Positions 7,620 to 14,889 of a stretch of DNA of 15,772 nt are shown here, piece by piece (the stretch's first letter is position 1; the number at the start of each line of letters is the position of its first letter). The position numbers were made by a program, and so were the translations under genes. A model generated the notes under the pieces. That model was not told the origin of the DNA, searched no databases, and worked only from the letters and a program-made list of their open reading frames with translations. The stretch comes from Chloroflexota bacterium (lineage in GTDB: Bacteria > Chloroflexota > Limnocylindria > Limnocylindrales > CSP1-4), in assembly GCA_021785115.1 (NCBI GenBank), contig JAJYGO010000125.1:1-15772 (forward strand). Direction: 5' to 3'.

Positions 7620-7648
7620 GGTCCGCCGGCTAGCGCTGCCGGCGGACC
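7620..7648. terminator. Perfect 11-bp hairpin at the convergent junction
   Basis: GGTCCGCCGGC (7620-7630) and GCCGGCGGACC (7638-7648) form an 11-bp perfect stem with a seven-base loop. It lies 27 bases past the stop of the M28 gene, and its right arm is the last codons of the minus-strand regulator gene, whose stop (7630-7632) sits at the loop. The position suits a shared bidirectional terminator. There is no T-run, so it may instead stop exonucleases or act with Rho. Confidence 0.6.
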
Positions 7649-8469
7649 AGGCCCTGCTTCATCGCCAGGATCCGGTCGAGTGACGACTCCCCGCCTCGGA
7701 GGGCGACGCCCGTCGCCAGGATGTCCACGATGACGAGGGCCGCGAGGCGGCTGACGGTCGGCGTGTAGGACTCGGTGTCCTCGAAGGTGCTGGCGCGGAT
7801 GTCGACGTCGGCCAGCCTCGAGAGCGGGCTGTCGCCGCCCGTGATCGAGATGACCTTGCCGCCCGCGGCCTTGGCGGCGTTGGCGACATCGATCACCGTG
7901 CGCGTGCGACCGCTGTTGGAGATGGCGATGGTGACGGTCTGGGGGGAGCTGAGGCTCGCGGCGATGTACTGCATGTGGTAGTCGACCGGGGCCTGGCAGG
8001 CCTTGCCGAAGAGCGGGAACTTCTGCTGCGCGTCCTGGGCGACGATCCCGCTCGAGCCGGCCCCGATGAACAGGATGTCGCTGGCCTTGATGATCGTGTC
8101 GATCGCGGTCGCGACCGCCGAGGCGTCAAGCAGGCCGCGGGCGCGGTCGAGGCCGCTGATCGTGTGGTTGAAGACCTTGTCCACGAGGTTCGGGACGTCA
8201 TCGCCCGGCATGATCGCCGGGAAGGCCCAGGGCTGGCCCAGCGCCACCGCTCGGATGAGGGCGATCTTGAACGTGCTGAACCCGCGGTAGCCGATCGCGC
8301 TGCAGAACCGCATCACCGTCGGCTCGCTCGTCCCGGCCGCCGACGCGAGCCCCGCCATGTTGAGGTCCATCACCCGCGCCGGGTCGGCCAGGATGAGGTC
8401 CGCCACCTTGCGCTCGGCGGGACGGAGGGAATCGCGACGCTCGACGATCGCCTCGAGCAGTGTCGTCAT
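7630..8469 (-). CDS. RpiR/MurR-family transcriptional regulator (HTH_6 + SIS)
   Basis: The 279-residue protein has an N-terminal RpiR helix-turn-helix (residues 1-77, with LASAAGTSEPTVMRFCSAIGYRGFSTFK) and a C-terminal SIS sugar-phosphate isomerase-like domain (about 120-260: GAGSSGIVA at 136-144, ISNSGRT at 183-189, ITGGDSPL at 209-216). In this family the SIS domain senses a phosphosugar and controls DNA binding. It is the last gene of the five-gene minus operon that starts at 13074, 94 bases below the dehydrogenase gene. The ATG at 8469 has GAGGT eight bases upstream. The likely targets are the two 13-bp inverted repeats overlapping the divergent promoters at 13211 and 13285; their GTAGT/ACTAC half-sites resemble the palindromes bound by RpiR members such as HexR. 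The effector would be a pathway phosphate ester made by the FGGY kinase. That is inference. Confidence 0.88.
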   Translation of the reverse strand: MTTLLEAIVERRDSLRPAERKVADLILADPARVMDLNMAGLASAAGTSEPTVMRFCSAIGYRGFSTFKIALIRAVALGQPWAFPAIMPGDDVPNLVDKVFNHTISGLDRARGLLDASAVATAIDTIIKASDILFIGAGSSGIVAQDAQQKFPLFGKACQAPVDYHMQYIAASLSSPQTVTIAISNSGRTRTVIDVANAAKAAGGKVISITGGDSPLSRLADVDIRASTFEDTESYTPTVSRLAALVIVDILATGVALRGGESSLDRILAMKQGLVRRQR

Positions 8470-8563
8470 CGGTCTGTACCTCACCGGCTGTTGGCACGTG
8501 ACGAGGGAGAGCGGGGCCGCGTCGGGGAAGTGGGCGAGCAAGATGATGTGGGAAGTGACAAGG

Positions 8564-9646
8564 CTAGTGGGAGCCCATCTCGTCAGCCACCATGATCGCT
8601 GCCTCCACGTCGCGCGCGGTGACCGGGAAGGGCATGTGGTGAATGGTCTCCCCCGGCCGCACGGCCGCCTCCGCGACCAGGCGGACATTCCCGGGGGTCC
8701 GCTCCACGCCGAGCTGCCCGAGCGTGGCCGGCAGGCCAACGGAGCGGAGGTAGGCCAGGACCCGTTCGGCCTCCGACGGCGCGGCGTGCTCCAGCACGAG
8801 CTGGGCGAGGACGCCGAAGGCCACCTTCTCGCCGTGCATGCAGCCGTGCGTGGCCGGCAGGGCGGTCAGCCCGTTGTGGATCGAGTGGGCCGCCCCGAGC
8901 CCGCCGCTCTCGAAGCCGATGCCTGACAGCAGGATGATGGCCTCGATGATGTCGTCCAGAGCAGGCGTGACGACATGCGCCTCGACGGCAGCCATCGCCT
9001 GGGCCGAATCCTCGAGCAGAATGCGGTAGCACTCCTCGGTGATGGCGATGGCCGCACGAGTGCTGTTTGCCCCCGCGACGTTCGGGGCGAAGGCGCGGCT
9101 CGCGGCGCGCGCCTCGAAGTAGGTCGCCAGCGCGTCGCCGAAGCCCGAGACGAGGAAGCGAACTGGGGCGTCGGCGATGATCTGGGTGTCAACGAGCACG
9201 ACATCTGGGTTCCGGTCGAAGAGCATCGCCGACTCGAAGACGCCCTCGGCCGTGTAGACGACCGCGAGCGAGCTGCACGGCGCGTCGGTCGACGCGATCG
9301 TGGGCACCGTGATGCACGGCCTCCGACTGCGGTGGGCAACCGCCTTCGCCGTGTCGAGCGCCTTGCCGCCGCCGAGCCCCACGACAACGTCGCACTGGGC
9401 TGCGCGCTGGAGCTCCGAGAGCCGGTCGATCTCGGCCCTCGTGATCTCCCCGCCGAACGCGGCCAGCACCGGGCGGAACGGGCTCCTGGCGGCCGCCTCG
9501 GCCAGGCGCGCCTCGACCCGCTCATATCCGCTGGGCGCCGCCACGAGGAGCGCCGAGGACCCGAAGCCGCCGATGTAGCGGCCGATGTTCGCCAGCTCCC
9601 CCTCGCCCTGCACGTAGCGCTGGGGCCCGAGGAGGATCCGCCTCAC
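8564..9646 (-). CDS. Iron-containing/glycerol-dehydrogenase-like alcohol dehydrogenase (GldA family)
   Basis: The 360-residue product closely follows glycerol dehydrogenase in layout. The NAD-binding loop GLGGGKALDTAK is at 90-101, VPTIASTDAPCSS at 114-126, and the metal ligands D171 (SGFGDALA), H254 (GAAHSIHNGL) and H271 (MHGEKVAFG) are all present. The homologous Bacillus enzyme uses D173, H256 and H274. It should oxidise a secondary hydroxyl of glycerol or a similar short polyol to the ketone with NAD. A glycerol-1-phosphate dehydrogenase-like role is less likely from these motifs. The start is GTG 9646, with AGGAG six bases upstream. It sits between the permease and regulator genes in the minus operon, so it is probably catabolic. 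The true substrate is unknown. Confidence 0.87.
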   Translation of the reverse strand: MRRILLGPQRYVQGEGELANIGRYIGGFGSSALLVAAPSGYERVEARLAEAAARSPFRPVLAAFGGEITRAEIDRLSELQRAAQCDVVVGLGGGKALDTAKAVAHRSRRPCITVPTIASTDAPCSSLAVVYTAEGVFESAMLFDRNPDVVLVDTQIIADAPVRFLVSGFGDALATYFEARAASRAFAPNVAGANSTRAAIAITEECYRILLEDSAQAMAAVEAHVVTPALDDIIEAIILLSGIGFESGGLGAAHSIHNGLTALPATHGCMHGEKVAFGVLAQLVLEHAAPSEAERVLAYLRSVGLPATLGQLGVERTPGNVRLVAEAAVRPGETIHHMPFPVTARDVEAAIMVADEMGSH

Positions 9647-9683
9647 CGAAGGCTCCTGCGCGTCCAGCGCTGGCCCCGGGACG

Positions 9684-10622
9684 TCATGCCTTGACCGCGC
9701 CGGTTGCGAGGCCGGACTGCCAGTACCGCTGGAGGTAGAGGAACGCGAGGACCAGGGGGACGGTCGAGATCACCGAGCCGGCCATGACCATGGGGAAGAA
9801 CGACACCGAGAACGCACCGACCGCGTTGGACCCCCCGAGCGCGAACCATCGCGCCAGCCCCACGGTCACGGGGAGCAGGTCGTTGTTGTTCAGCATCAGG
9901 AGCGGCAGGAAGTAGTTGTTGAAGGTCGCCACGAACGAGAACAGGGCCACGGTCGCGACTCCCGGCGCGAGCAGCGGCAGGCTCACCTGGAGGAAGATCC
10001 GAAACTCGCCGGCCCCGTCCATGCGCGCGACCTCGACCAGCGCCTGGTCGATCGCGGCCCGGGTGTACTCGCGCATCAGGAACACGGCGAACGGGCTCAC
10101 CATGGAGGGCAGAATCACGGCCAGCGGCGTGTTGACGAGGCCGACCTTCGCGAACAGCACGTACGTCGGGATGGCAAGTGCCGTGGTCGGCACCATGATC
10201 GCGCCGATGACGACCGTGTTCACCACGCCCTTGCCGGGGAACTGGTACTTCGCCAGGCCGTAGCCGGCCAGGGTCGCCAGCGCTGTCGCGCCGAGCGTGC
10301 CGGCCGCGGCGTATCCGAAGCTGTTGGCAAGCCATCGGATGTAGATGCCCCCGCTGAACGTGAGCGTGTTGACGATGTTGCGCACCAGCTCGTTCGAGGT
10401 GCCGAACCCCAGCCCGAAGGTCGAGAACAGGTCCTGGTTGGTCTTCGTCGCCGCCAGGAGCAGCCAGAGGAGCGGGATCGAGAAGTAGATGACGCTGATC
10501 CAGACGATTGCGGTCGCCAGTGCCCGGGGACCTTGATGGCGGCGCCACGTGACCGCCCGACTCGAGCCGTGGTCCTCGGCCAGCGTGGCGTCGCTGGCGC
10601 CGTCGGCCATTCGCGGCGTCAT
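9684..10622 (-). CDS. CUT1-type carbohydrate ABC transporter permease (MalG/UgpE-like)
   Basis: This 312-residue inner-membrane protein has an N-terminal cytosolic segment of about 30 residues, a first helix at about 35-57, and then the five-helix transport core. The EAA loop that contacts the ATPase is visible as EVARMDGAGEFRIFLQVSLPLLAPG. Short Gly/Ala-rich helices and the C-terminal helix ending in RYWQSGLATGAVKA are typical of MalG-like subunits. The ATG at 10622 overlaps the stop of the upstream permease gene by four bases (ATGA), and GAGGAGGT lies six bases upstream, so the two are translationally coupled. With the neighbouring permease and binding protein it forms the membrane part of an importer for a sugar, polyol or glycerol-phosphate-like compound. 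Confidence 0.9.
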   Translation of the reverse strand: MTPRMADGASDATLAEDHGSSRAVTWRRHQGPRALATAIVWISVIYFSIPLLWLLLAATKTNQDLFSTFGLGFGTSNELVRNIVNTLTFSGGIYIRWLANSFGYAAAGTLGATALATLAGYGLAKYQFPGKGVVNTVVIGAIMVPTTALAIPTYVLFAKVGLVNTPLAVILPSMVSPFAVFLMREYTRAAIDQALVEVARMDGAGEFRIFLQVSLPLLAPGVATVALFSFVATFNNYFLPLLMLNNNDLLPVTVGLARWFALGGSNAVGAFSVSFFPMVMAGSVISTVPLVLAFLYLQRYWQSGLATGAVKA

Positions 10623-11524
10623 GACGCGACCTCCTCGCGGTTGAACACCCTCAGGACGAAGGCGGACGGGATCAGGGTGATCAGGCCGAGGGCGAAGGCG
10701 ATCGCCGCCGCGTAGTTCACGTCCTGGTTGAGGAACGCGACGTTGTACGCGTACAGGTTGGGCGTGAAGTCATGGCCGATCGCAGCTGACGCGGTCGGGG
10801 CGAGCAGCTGCGGCTCGTTGAACAGCTGGAACGAGAAGATGATCGAGAAGATGATGACCAGCAGCAGGGCGCCGCGGATGGCCGGGATCTTCACGCTCCA
10901 CGCGGTCCTCCACAGCCCTGCGCCGTCAATCGCGGCGGCCTCGATCAGCTCGGGGGGCACGGTCCTGAGCGCCGCGTAGAAGACGATCATGTTGTAGCCG
11001 ACGTACTCCCAGGCCGTGATGTTCATGATCGACGGAAGGATCCACCGGGAGCTCAGGAGATCTGGCGCCGGGAGTCCCAGCGCACGCAGGGTCTGGGTGA
11101 CCAGGCCGTGCTGCGTGCCGTAGATGAAGGCCCACATCATGGTCGCGATGACCGACGGGACGGCGAACGGGATGAAGATCCCCAGCCGTCCGAATCGCGC
11201 GGCCTTGACGAGACCCGTGTCGAAGACCAGGGCGAGGAACAGGGCGACGGCGAGCTGCGCCGGGACGGCGATCACCAGGAACAGGACGACGTTGGAGATG
11301 CCGTGCCAGATGGACGGGTCCTGCGCCGCGCGGATGTAGTTGGCGAGGCCCGCGAACACCTGCCCGCCGATCAGCTGGGAGCGGAAGGTGCTCAGCCAGG
11401 CTGAGTACAGCAGCGGCACGACGAACAGCGCGACGAACAGGACGAGGAACGGCAGCGTGAACGCGAGTCCCGCGATCCGCTCATGGCGCTGGCGCCCGCC
11501 GGCGCGACGACCCTGGACTGTCAC
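10619..11524 (-). CDS. CUT1-type carbohydrate ABC transporter permease (MalF/UgpA-like)
   Basis: The 301-residue protein has a first helix at about 19-41, the core helices of a MalF/UgpA-type permease and the EAA loop IEAAAIDGAGLWRTAWSVKIPAIRG (about 200-224). The GTG start at 11524 has GGAG about eight bases upstream. It is second in the minus operon: the binding-protein gene ends 98 bases before it, across a strong hairpin, and the next permease overlaps it by four bases. No ATPase gene lies in this operon. CUT1 systems in high-GC bacteria commonly borrow a shared MsiK-like ATPase encoded elsewhere, which is the simplest explanation here but is not shown by the sequence. Confidence 0.9.
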   Translation of the reverse strand: MTVQGRRAGGRQRHERIAGLAFTLPFLVLFVALFVVPLLYSAWLSTFRSQLIGGQVFAGLANYIRAAQDPSIWHGISNVVLFLVIAVPAQLAVALFLALVFDTGLVKAARFGRLGIFIPFAVPSVIATMMWAFIYGTQHGLVTQTLRALGLPAPDLLSSRWILPSIMNITAWEYVGYNMIVFYAALRTVPPELIEAAAIDGAGLWRTAWSVKIPAIRGALLLVIIFSIIFSFQLFNEPQLLAPTASAAIGHDFTPNLYAYNVAFLNQDVNYAAAIAFALGLITLIPSAFVLRVFNREEVAS

Positions 11525-11547
11525 CCTGGCTGCTCCGAAAACGGGAT

Positions 11548-11584
11548 CGGGCTGGGAGCGTGGGAGGACGCGCTGCCCAGCCCG
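11548..11584 (-). other. Strong intergenic hairpin between binding-protein and permease genes
   Basis: CGGGCTGGGAGCG (11548-11560) pairs with CGCTGCCCAGCCCG (11571-11584) as 13 base pairs with one bulged G (11575) and a 10-base loop. It lies in the 98-base gap after the solute-binding protein stop. In comparable ABC operons such hairpins protect the upstream message or cause partial termination, so the binding protein is made in excess over the permeases. No T-run follows on the minus strand, which favours mRNA protection. The structure is seen; the role is inferred. Confidence 0.6.
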
Positions 11585-11622
11585 GATTGGACTGCTGTGA
11601 CCCGATCAGACGTCAGGATGCA

Positions 11623-13074
11623 TCAGTTCACGGTGAAGCCCTGCTGCTGGGCGTACGTGACCACCGCCTGCTGCCACGCATCGAGGCCGGCGCCGAGGTC
11701 CGTCTTGTCGGCGGCCGCCTTGCCGAGCGTGTCCACGTAGGACGAGGTGACGTACTCCATGAACGGCAGCCAGTGCCAGGAGGGGCCGACGCTGCTCAGC
11801 TCCTGCGCCCAGACCACGTTGGCGTTCTGGTCCAGGTACGGGTCCTTGGTGTACAGCCAGGCCGGGTCTGCGACGACGCTCTTGAGGACCGGGTCCCAGC
11901 CCCACTTGGTGTACTTCTCCACCGCGAACTGCGGCGACGTCGAGCGGAACTTGAGGAACTCGTACGCGGCGATCGGGTTCGCGCTGGCCTTCATGACGAC
12001 GTCGTCGACGCCGCCCTGCCACAGGGCACCGGCCTGGCCCCCCGCCGTCCACTGCGGCCACGGAGCGACGTTCCACGCTCCGGTCGCCGTCTTCGTGTCG
12101 CCCTGCAGCACCGGCGAGCCCCAGACGCCAGCCTGCCAGGTCGCGATGCTGTTGGAGTTGAATGCCTGCCAGTAGGCGTCGACCCAGCCGGCGGTGGACC
12201 CGACGTACCCGGCGTCAATGAGCCCCTGCCAGTAGGCCATGAGCTTCTTCATGTCGGGGGAGTTCAGCTGAACGGTGACGTGGGTGCTGCCGGGGGTCCA
12301 GTCGAACGGCGTGATGCCGGCCTCGTACATCCAGGCGTAGATCAGGCCCGCGTCGTTCGGCGTGAAGTCGGCGATGCCCGCGCCCGTCTTGTCCTTGAGG
12401 ATCTTCGCGTCTGCCGCGAACTCGTCCCAGGTGGCCGGGGGCGTGGAGATGCCCGCCTGCGTGAACAGGTCCTTGCGGTAGTAGCTGGCCGTCGCGTTCG
12501 ACCCGACGGGGAGGCCGAGGACCTGGCCGCCCACGACGCCGGATGACCAGGCGGCCGGCAGGAACAGGTCCTGCAGGCTCGACGCGCCCAGGGAGCCCAG
12601 GTCGAGCAGGCTGTTGGTCAGGGCGAACGCCGGGACCGTCGAGCCCTCCATGAACACGATGTCCGGGACGCCCGTGCCGGCTGCCAGTGCGGTCCGCACC
12701 TTCTGGTACTCCGCGGGCCCCACGCCGACGTTGGTGAGGTTGATCTTGATCGCCGGGTGCAGCTTCTCGAACTCGTCGACCGACGCCTTCGCCGACAGGT
12801 CCCACGACCAGTAGGTGAGGGTCGTCGGGGTGTTCAGCGCGGCGTCGATCTCGGCCTGGGAGGGGCCGGTAGGCGCCGGCGTCGGGCTGGCGGTCGGCGC
12901 CTCACTCGCGGCGGCGGTCGCGGGCGCGGCGCTGGCGGAGGGGGCGGTGCTGGCTCCGGGAGTCCCGGCGGCCGGAGTCGCGGTGGACGACGCGCACCCT
13001 GCGACCAGGATGCCCGCGGCAAGGAGGGCCACGGCTCGAGCCGCCATTCCTCTCCCCTGCCATGTTCCGTTCAT
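11623..13074 (-). CDS. CUT1-family ABC transporter solute-binding lipoprotein
   Basis: The product (483 residues from the ATG at 13074) has a signal sequence with a lipobox LVAGC (Cys27), then an Ala/Thr/Ser/Pro-rich linker of about 50 residues, then a family 1 extracellular solute-binding domain. Typical features are the LTYWSWDLSAKASVDEFEKLHPAIKIN start, the NVGVGPAEYQKVRTALAAGTGVPDIVFMEG segment, and aromatic residues such as YWQGLIDAGY and WPQWTAGGQAG that would line a sugar-binding cleft. It captures the ligand outside the membrane and hands it to the two permeases encoded downstream. The ATG at 13074 has GAGAGGT eight bases upstream. ATG 13047 is a possible alternative that would still leave a usable lipoprotein signal. 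It is the first gene of the minus operon. Ligand class is carbohydrate or polyol by family only. Confidence 0.9.
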   Translation of the reverse strand: MNGTWQGRGMAARAVALLAAGILVAGCASSTATPAAGTPGASTAPSASAAPATAAASEAPTASPTPAPTGPSQAEIDAALNTPTTLTYWSWDLSAKASVDEFEKLHPAIKINLTNVGVGPAEYQKVRTALAAGTGVPDIVFMEGSTVPAFALTNSLLDLGSLGASSLQDLFLPAAWSSGVVGGQVLGLPVGSNATASYYRKDLFTQAGISTPPATWDEFAADAKILKDKTGAGIADFTPNDAGLIYAWMYEAGITPFDWTPGSTHVTVQLNSPDMKKLMAYWQGLIDAGYVGSTAGWVDAYWQAFNSNSIATWQAGVWGSPVLQGDTKTATGAWNVAPWPQWTAGGQAGALWQGGVDDVVMKASANPIAAYEFLKFRSTSPQFAVEKYTKWGWDPVLKSVVADPAWLYTKDPYLDQNANVVWAQELSSVGPSWHWLPFMEYVTSSYVDTLGKAAADKTDLGAGLDAWQQAVVTYAQQQGFTVN

Positions 13075-13210
13075 TGGCGCATACCTCTCGACTTGTCTGG
13101 GTGGGCGTTGTGGGGTGGGCGTCGAGGCGTGCTGGAGCAGCGCGTGAACGCGCCCGTGGGTGCCGCCGTATCCTCCGGTGCCGTGCCCTCCCGCTGCAGT
13201 GGCGAGGGAT

Positions 13211-13223
13211 GTAGCATAACTAC
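13211..13223 (-). promoter_or_regulatory. Operator 1, inverted repeat over the -10 box of the transporter operon
   Basis: Read on the minus strand the site is GTAGTTATGCTAC, a GTAG-N5-CTAC inverted repeat. It matches operator 2 at 11 of 13 positions. The -10 hexamer of the minus promoter (TATGCT) occupies bases 6-11 of the repeat, so a protein bound here would block RNA polymerase. The RpiR-type regulator from the same operon is the obvious candidate ligand. Confidence 0.65.
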
Positions 13224-13242
13224 TACCTTTCGCTGTTTGCAA
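13213..13242 (-). promoter_or_regulatory. Promoter of the minus-strand transporter operon
   Basis: On the minus strand TTGCAA (13242-13237) is the -35 candidate and TATGCT (13218-13213) the -10, with an 18-base spacer. Both fit a sigma-70-type promoter well. Transcription would begin near 13206, about 130 bases before the binding-protein start codon. The -10 lies inside operator 1. Confidence 0.55.
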
Positions 13243-13266
13243 GTCCCAATATGGGGCGCAGGCCGC

Positions 13267-13295
13267 TTGCTCCGCCGGTTCGAGGTAGTTACACT
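13267..13295 (+). promoter_or_regulatory. Promoter of the plus-strand oxidase/kinase operon
   Basis: TTGCTC (13267-13272) and TACACT (13290-13295) are separated by 17 bases, the optimal spacing. Transcription would begin near 13302, about 43 bases before the oxidase ATG, leaving room for the GGGAG ribosome binding site at 13334-13338. The -10 lies inside operator 2 at the same offset as in the opposite promoter. Confidence 0.6.
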
Positions 13296-13297
13296 AC
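13285..13297 (+). promoter_or_regulatory. Operator 2, inverted repeat over the -10 box of the oxidase/kinase operon
   Basis: The site reads GTAGTTACACTAC, again GTAG-N5-CTAC. Its -10 hexamer TACACT occupies bases 6-11, exactly as in operator 1 on the other strand. The centres of the two sites are 74 bases apart, close to seven helical turns, so dimers bound at both could lie on the same face of the DNA and interact. Confidence 0.65.
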
Positions 13298-13344
13298 ACG
13301 CCAGCGAGGTGATCCTCGGGACCCAAAGCACGCGGGAGCTGACG

Positions 13345-14814
13345 ATGCACTCAACGGACCAGGCGATCCGAGAGCTGTCCCAGGCGCTGGGCAGCGATCG
13401 GGTTGTCGTCGACAGGGCAGGCCTCCTCCAGCCCGAGCAGGTGCTGGTCCGCCAGTTCGAGAAGGCGTTCGACTACGTCCCCGAGCATCTCCCCGTGTGC
13501 ATCCTCAAGCTGCGCTCGACCGAGGAGGTCGCCGACGCGGTCCGGTACTGCAATGAGAACGGGCTCAGCGTGATCGTCCAGACTGGCGCCTCGAGCAGCG
13601 AGGACCAGCTGCTGGTCGTCAACGACCACACCGTCGTGTTCGACCTGAGCGGCATGGACGCCGTCGTCTCCCTGGACGCCGAGAACATGACCGCGACCGT
13701 CGGCTGCGGGATGCGGCTGGCGCGCCTCGAGCAGCTGGCCAACGAGCAGGGGCTCACGACGGGCCACTGGCCGCAGTCCCAGCCGCTTGCGTGCATGGGC
13801 GGCCTCGTCGCCGTCCGCAGCATCGGCCAGTTCTCCACCTACTACGGCGGCATCGAGGACATGCTGTGCGGCCTCGAGGCCGTCCTGCCGGACGGCCAGG
13901 TGGTGCGCATCCGCAATGTCCCCCGCAGCGCTGCCGGGCCTGACCTCAGGCACTTCTTCATGGGCACTGAGGGCGCGATCGCCATCATCACCGAAGTCAC
14001 GGTGAAGCTGTTCACCCACTACCCGGACAGCTGGTGGAAGGGCGCCTACGTCGTGCCCAGCTTCGAGGCCGGCCTCGACGCGATCCGCGAGGTCATCGTG
14101 AAGGGGTTCCGGCCTGGCGTCGTCAGGCTGTACGACAAGCTCGACATGGACTTCAACTACGGCGGCTTCGTGGAGCTGCAGGACGGAGAGGCCTGCATGT
14201 TCTTCGTGGCCGAGGGGCCGCCGAGCATCACGGCCGCGATCGGCGCCGCGATCGACGAGATCGCCCCGCATCATGGCGCCCGCGCCGTGGACACCGCAGT
14301 CGTCGACCACTGGCTCCGGGTGCGCAATGACGTCTGCAAGATCCTGGGCACCGAGGAGATCCGCAACCGGTACCGCGAGACCCAGGCCTTCTACACCACC
14401 TGCGAGGTCTCCGCGAGCTGGACCGACATCAAGCGCATCTACCGCAACGTGATGGCCAATCTGCCGGGCGAGATCGACAACCTCCTCGGGATCGGCGGGC
14501 ACGTCTCGCACAGCTACCAGAACGGCACCAACATCTACTTCGTCTACGTGCTCAAGGCCAAGGACCCGCTGCGGATGTGGGAATCCGACCGGGCGGTGAA
14601 GAGTGCGATCGTCACGGAGGTGCTCAAGGAGCCCACGGGCGGCAGCGTGCACCACCACGGCGCCGGGAAGATGCGCGCGAACCGCGTCGCGGACGAGCTC
14701 GGATCGTCGTACGACCTGCTGCGCCGGATGAAGCGGGAGCTGGATCCCAACGGGACCATGAACCCCGGCTGCCTCATCCCGCTCGAGGCCGGGGGCGTCG
14801 AGTCGGACGGCTGA
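13345..14814 (+). CDS. FAD-dependent oxidoreductase of the VAO family, AGPS-like
   Basis: The 489-residue protein has the FAD_binding_4 region (about 48-222) and the FAD-oxidase C-terminal domain (about 230-480). The segments DLSGMDAVVSLDAENMTATV (100-119), TTGHWPQSQPLACMGG (138-153), YYGGIEDML (166-174) and the C-terminal GGSVHHHGAGKM (432-443) match the architecture of alkyl-dihydroxyacetonephosphate synthase. That includes its three-histidine active-site motif, here H436-H438. The usual Gly-Gly-Gly-Thr-Ser pyrophosphate loop is replaced by TGASSSEDQ (80-88), which is unusual. The ATG at 13345 has GGGAG six bases upstream; the frame is open far upstream, but that part antisenses the neighbouring operon. 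It probably oxidises a hydroxy-acid, polyol or polyol phosphate in the same pathway as the kinase encoded downstream. Ether-lipid synthesis is unlikely given the catabolic context. The exact reaction is unknown. Confidence 0.85.
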   Translation: MHSTDQAIRELSQALGSDRVVVDRAGLLQPEQVLVRQFEKAFDYVPEHLPVCILKLRSTEEVADAVRYCNENGLSVIVQTGASSSEDQLLVVNDHTVVFDLSGMDAVVSLDAENMTATVGCGMRLARLEQLANEQGLTTGHWPQSQPLACMGGLVAVRSIGQFSTYYGGIEDMLCGLEAVLPDGQVVRIRNVPRSAAGPDLRHFFMGTEGAIAIITEVTVKLFTHYPDSWWKGAYVVPSFEAGLDAIREVIVKGFRPGVVRLYDKLDMDFNYGGFVELQDGEACMFFVAEGPPSITAAIGAAIDEIAPHHGARAVDTAVVDHWLRVRNDVCKILGTEEIRNRYRETQAFYTTCEVSASWTDIKRIYRNVMANLPGEIDNLLGIGGHVSHSYQNGTNIYFVYVLKAKDPLRMWESDRAVKSAIVTEVLKEPTGGSVHHHGAGKMRANRVADELGSSYDLLRRMKRELDPNGTMNPGCLIPLEAGGVESDG

Positions 14815-14828
14815 GACGCAGACCCCCG

Positions 14829-14864
14829 GGGCGGCGAGCGGACGCTCCTCTCCGCTCGCCGCCC
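14829..14864 (+). other. Perfect 14-bp hairpin between the oxidase and kinase genes
   Basis: GGGCGGCGAGCGGA (14829-14842) pairs perfectly with 14851-14864 around an eight-base loop. It starts 15 bases after the oxidase stop and ends 12 bases before the AGGAAGG ribosome binding site of the kinase. There is no T-run. It may protect the oxidase message or lower kinase expression by partial termination. Confidence 0.65.
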
Positions 14865-14889
14865 GATGCCGCCCACAGGAAGGCAGCGA

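Larger units (their letters stand above)
13075..13344. promoter_or_regulatory. Divergent regulatory region of the transporter and oxidase/kinase operons
   Basis: This 270-base region separates the start codons of the minus-strand binding-protein gene (13074) and the plus-strand oxidase gene (13345). It is visibly richer in A and T than the genes around it (13210-13300). It holds one -35/-10 promoter for each direction, each overlapped by a 13-base inverted repeat. The predicted minus transcript has a leader of about 130 bases and the predicted plus transcript one of about 43 bases, both with ribosome binding sites. Confidence 0.7.

Noticed and set aside
12757..13344. Upstream extension of the oxidase reading frame (open from 12757)
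   Set aside because: It lies antisense to the binding-protein gene and crosses both promoters. Its translation is Arg/Gly-rich noise, and the ATG at 13345 has a proper ribosome binding site.
13351..14658. Long minus-strand open frame opposite the FAD oxidase gene
   Set aside because: The translation is His/Asp/Val-rich shadow sequence without family features, and the plus strand has a clear enzyme.
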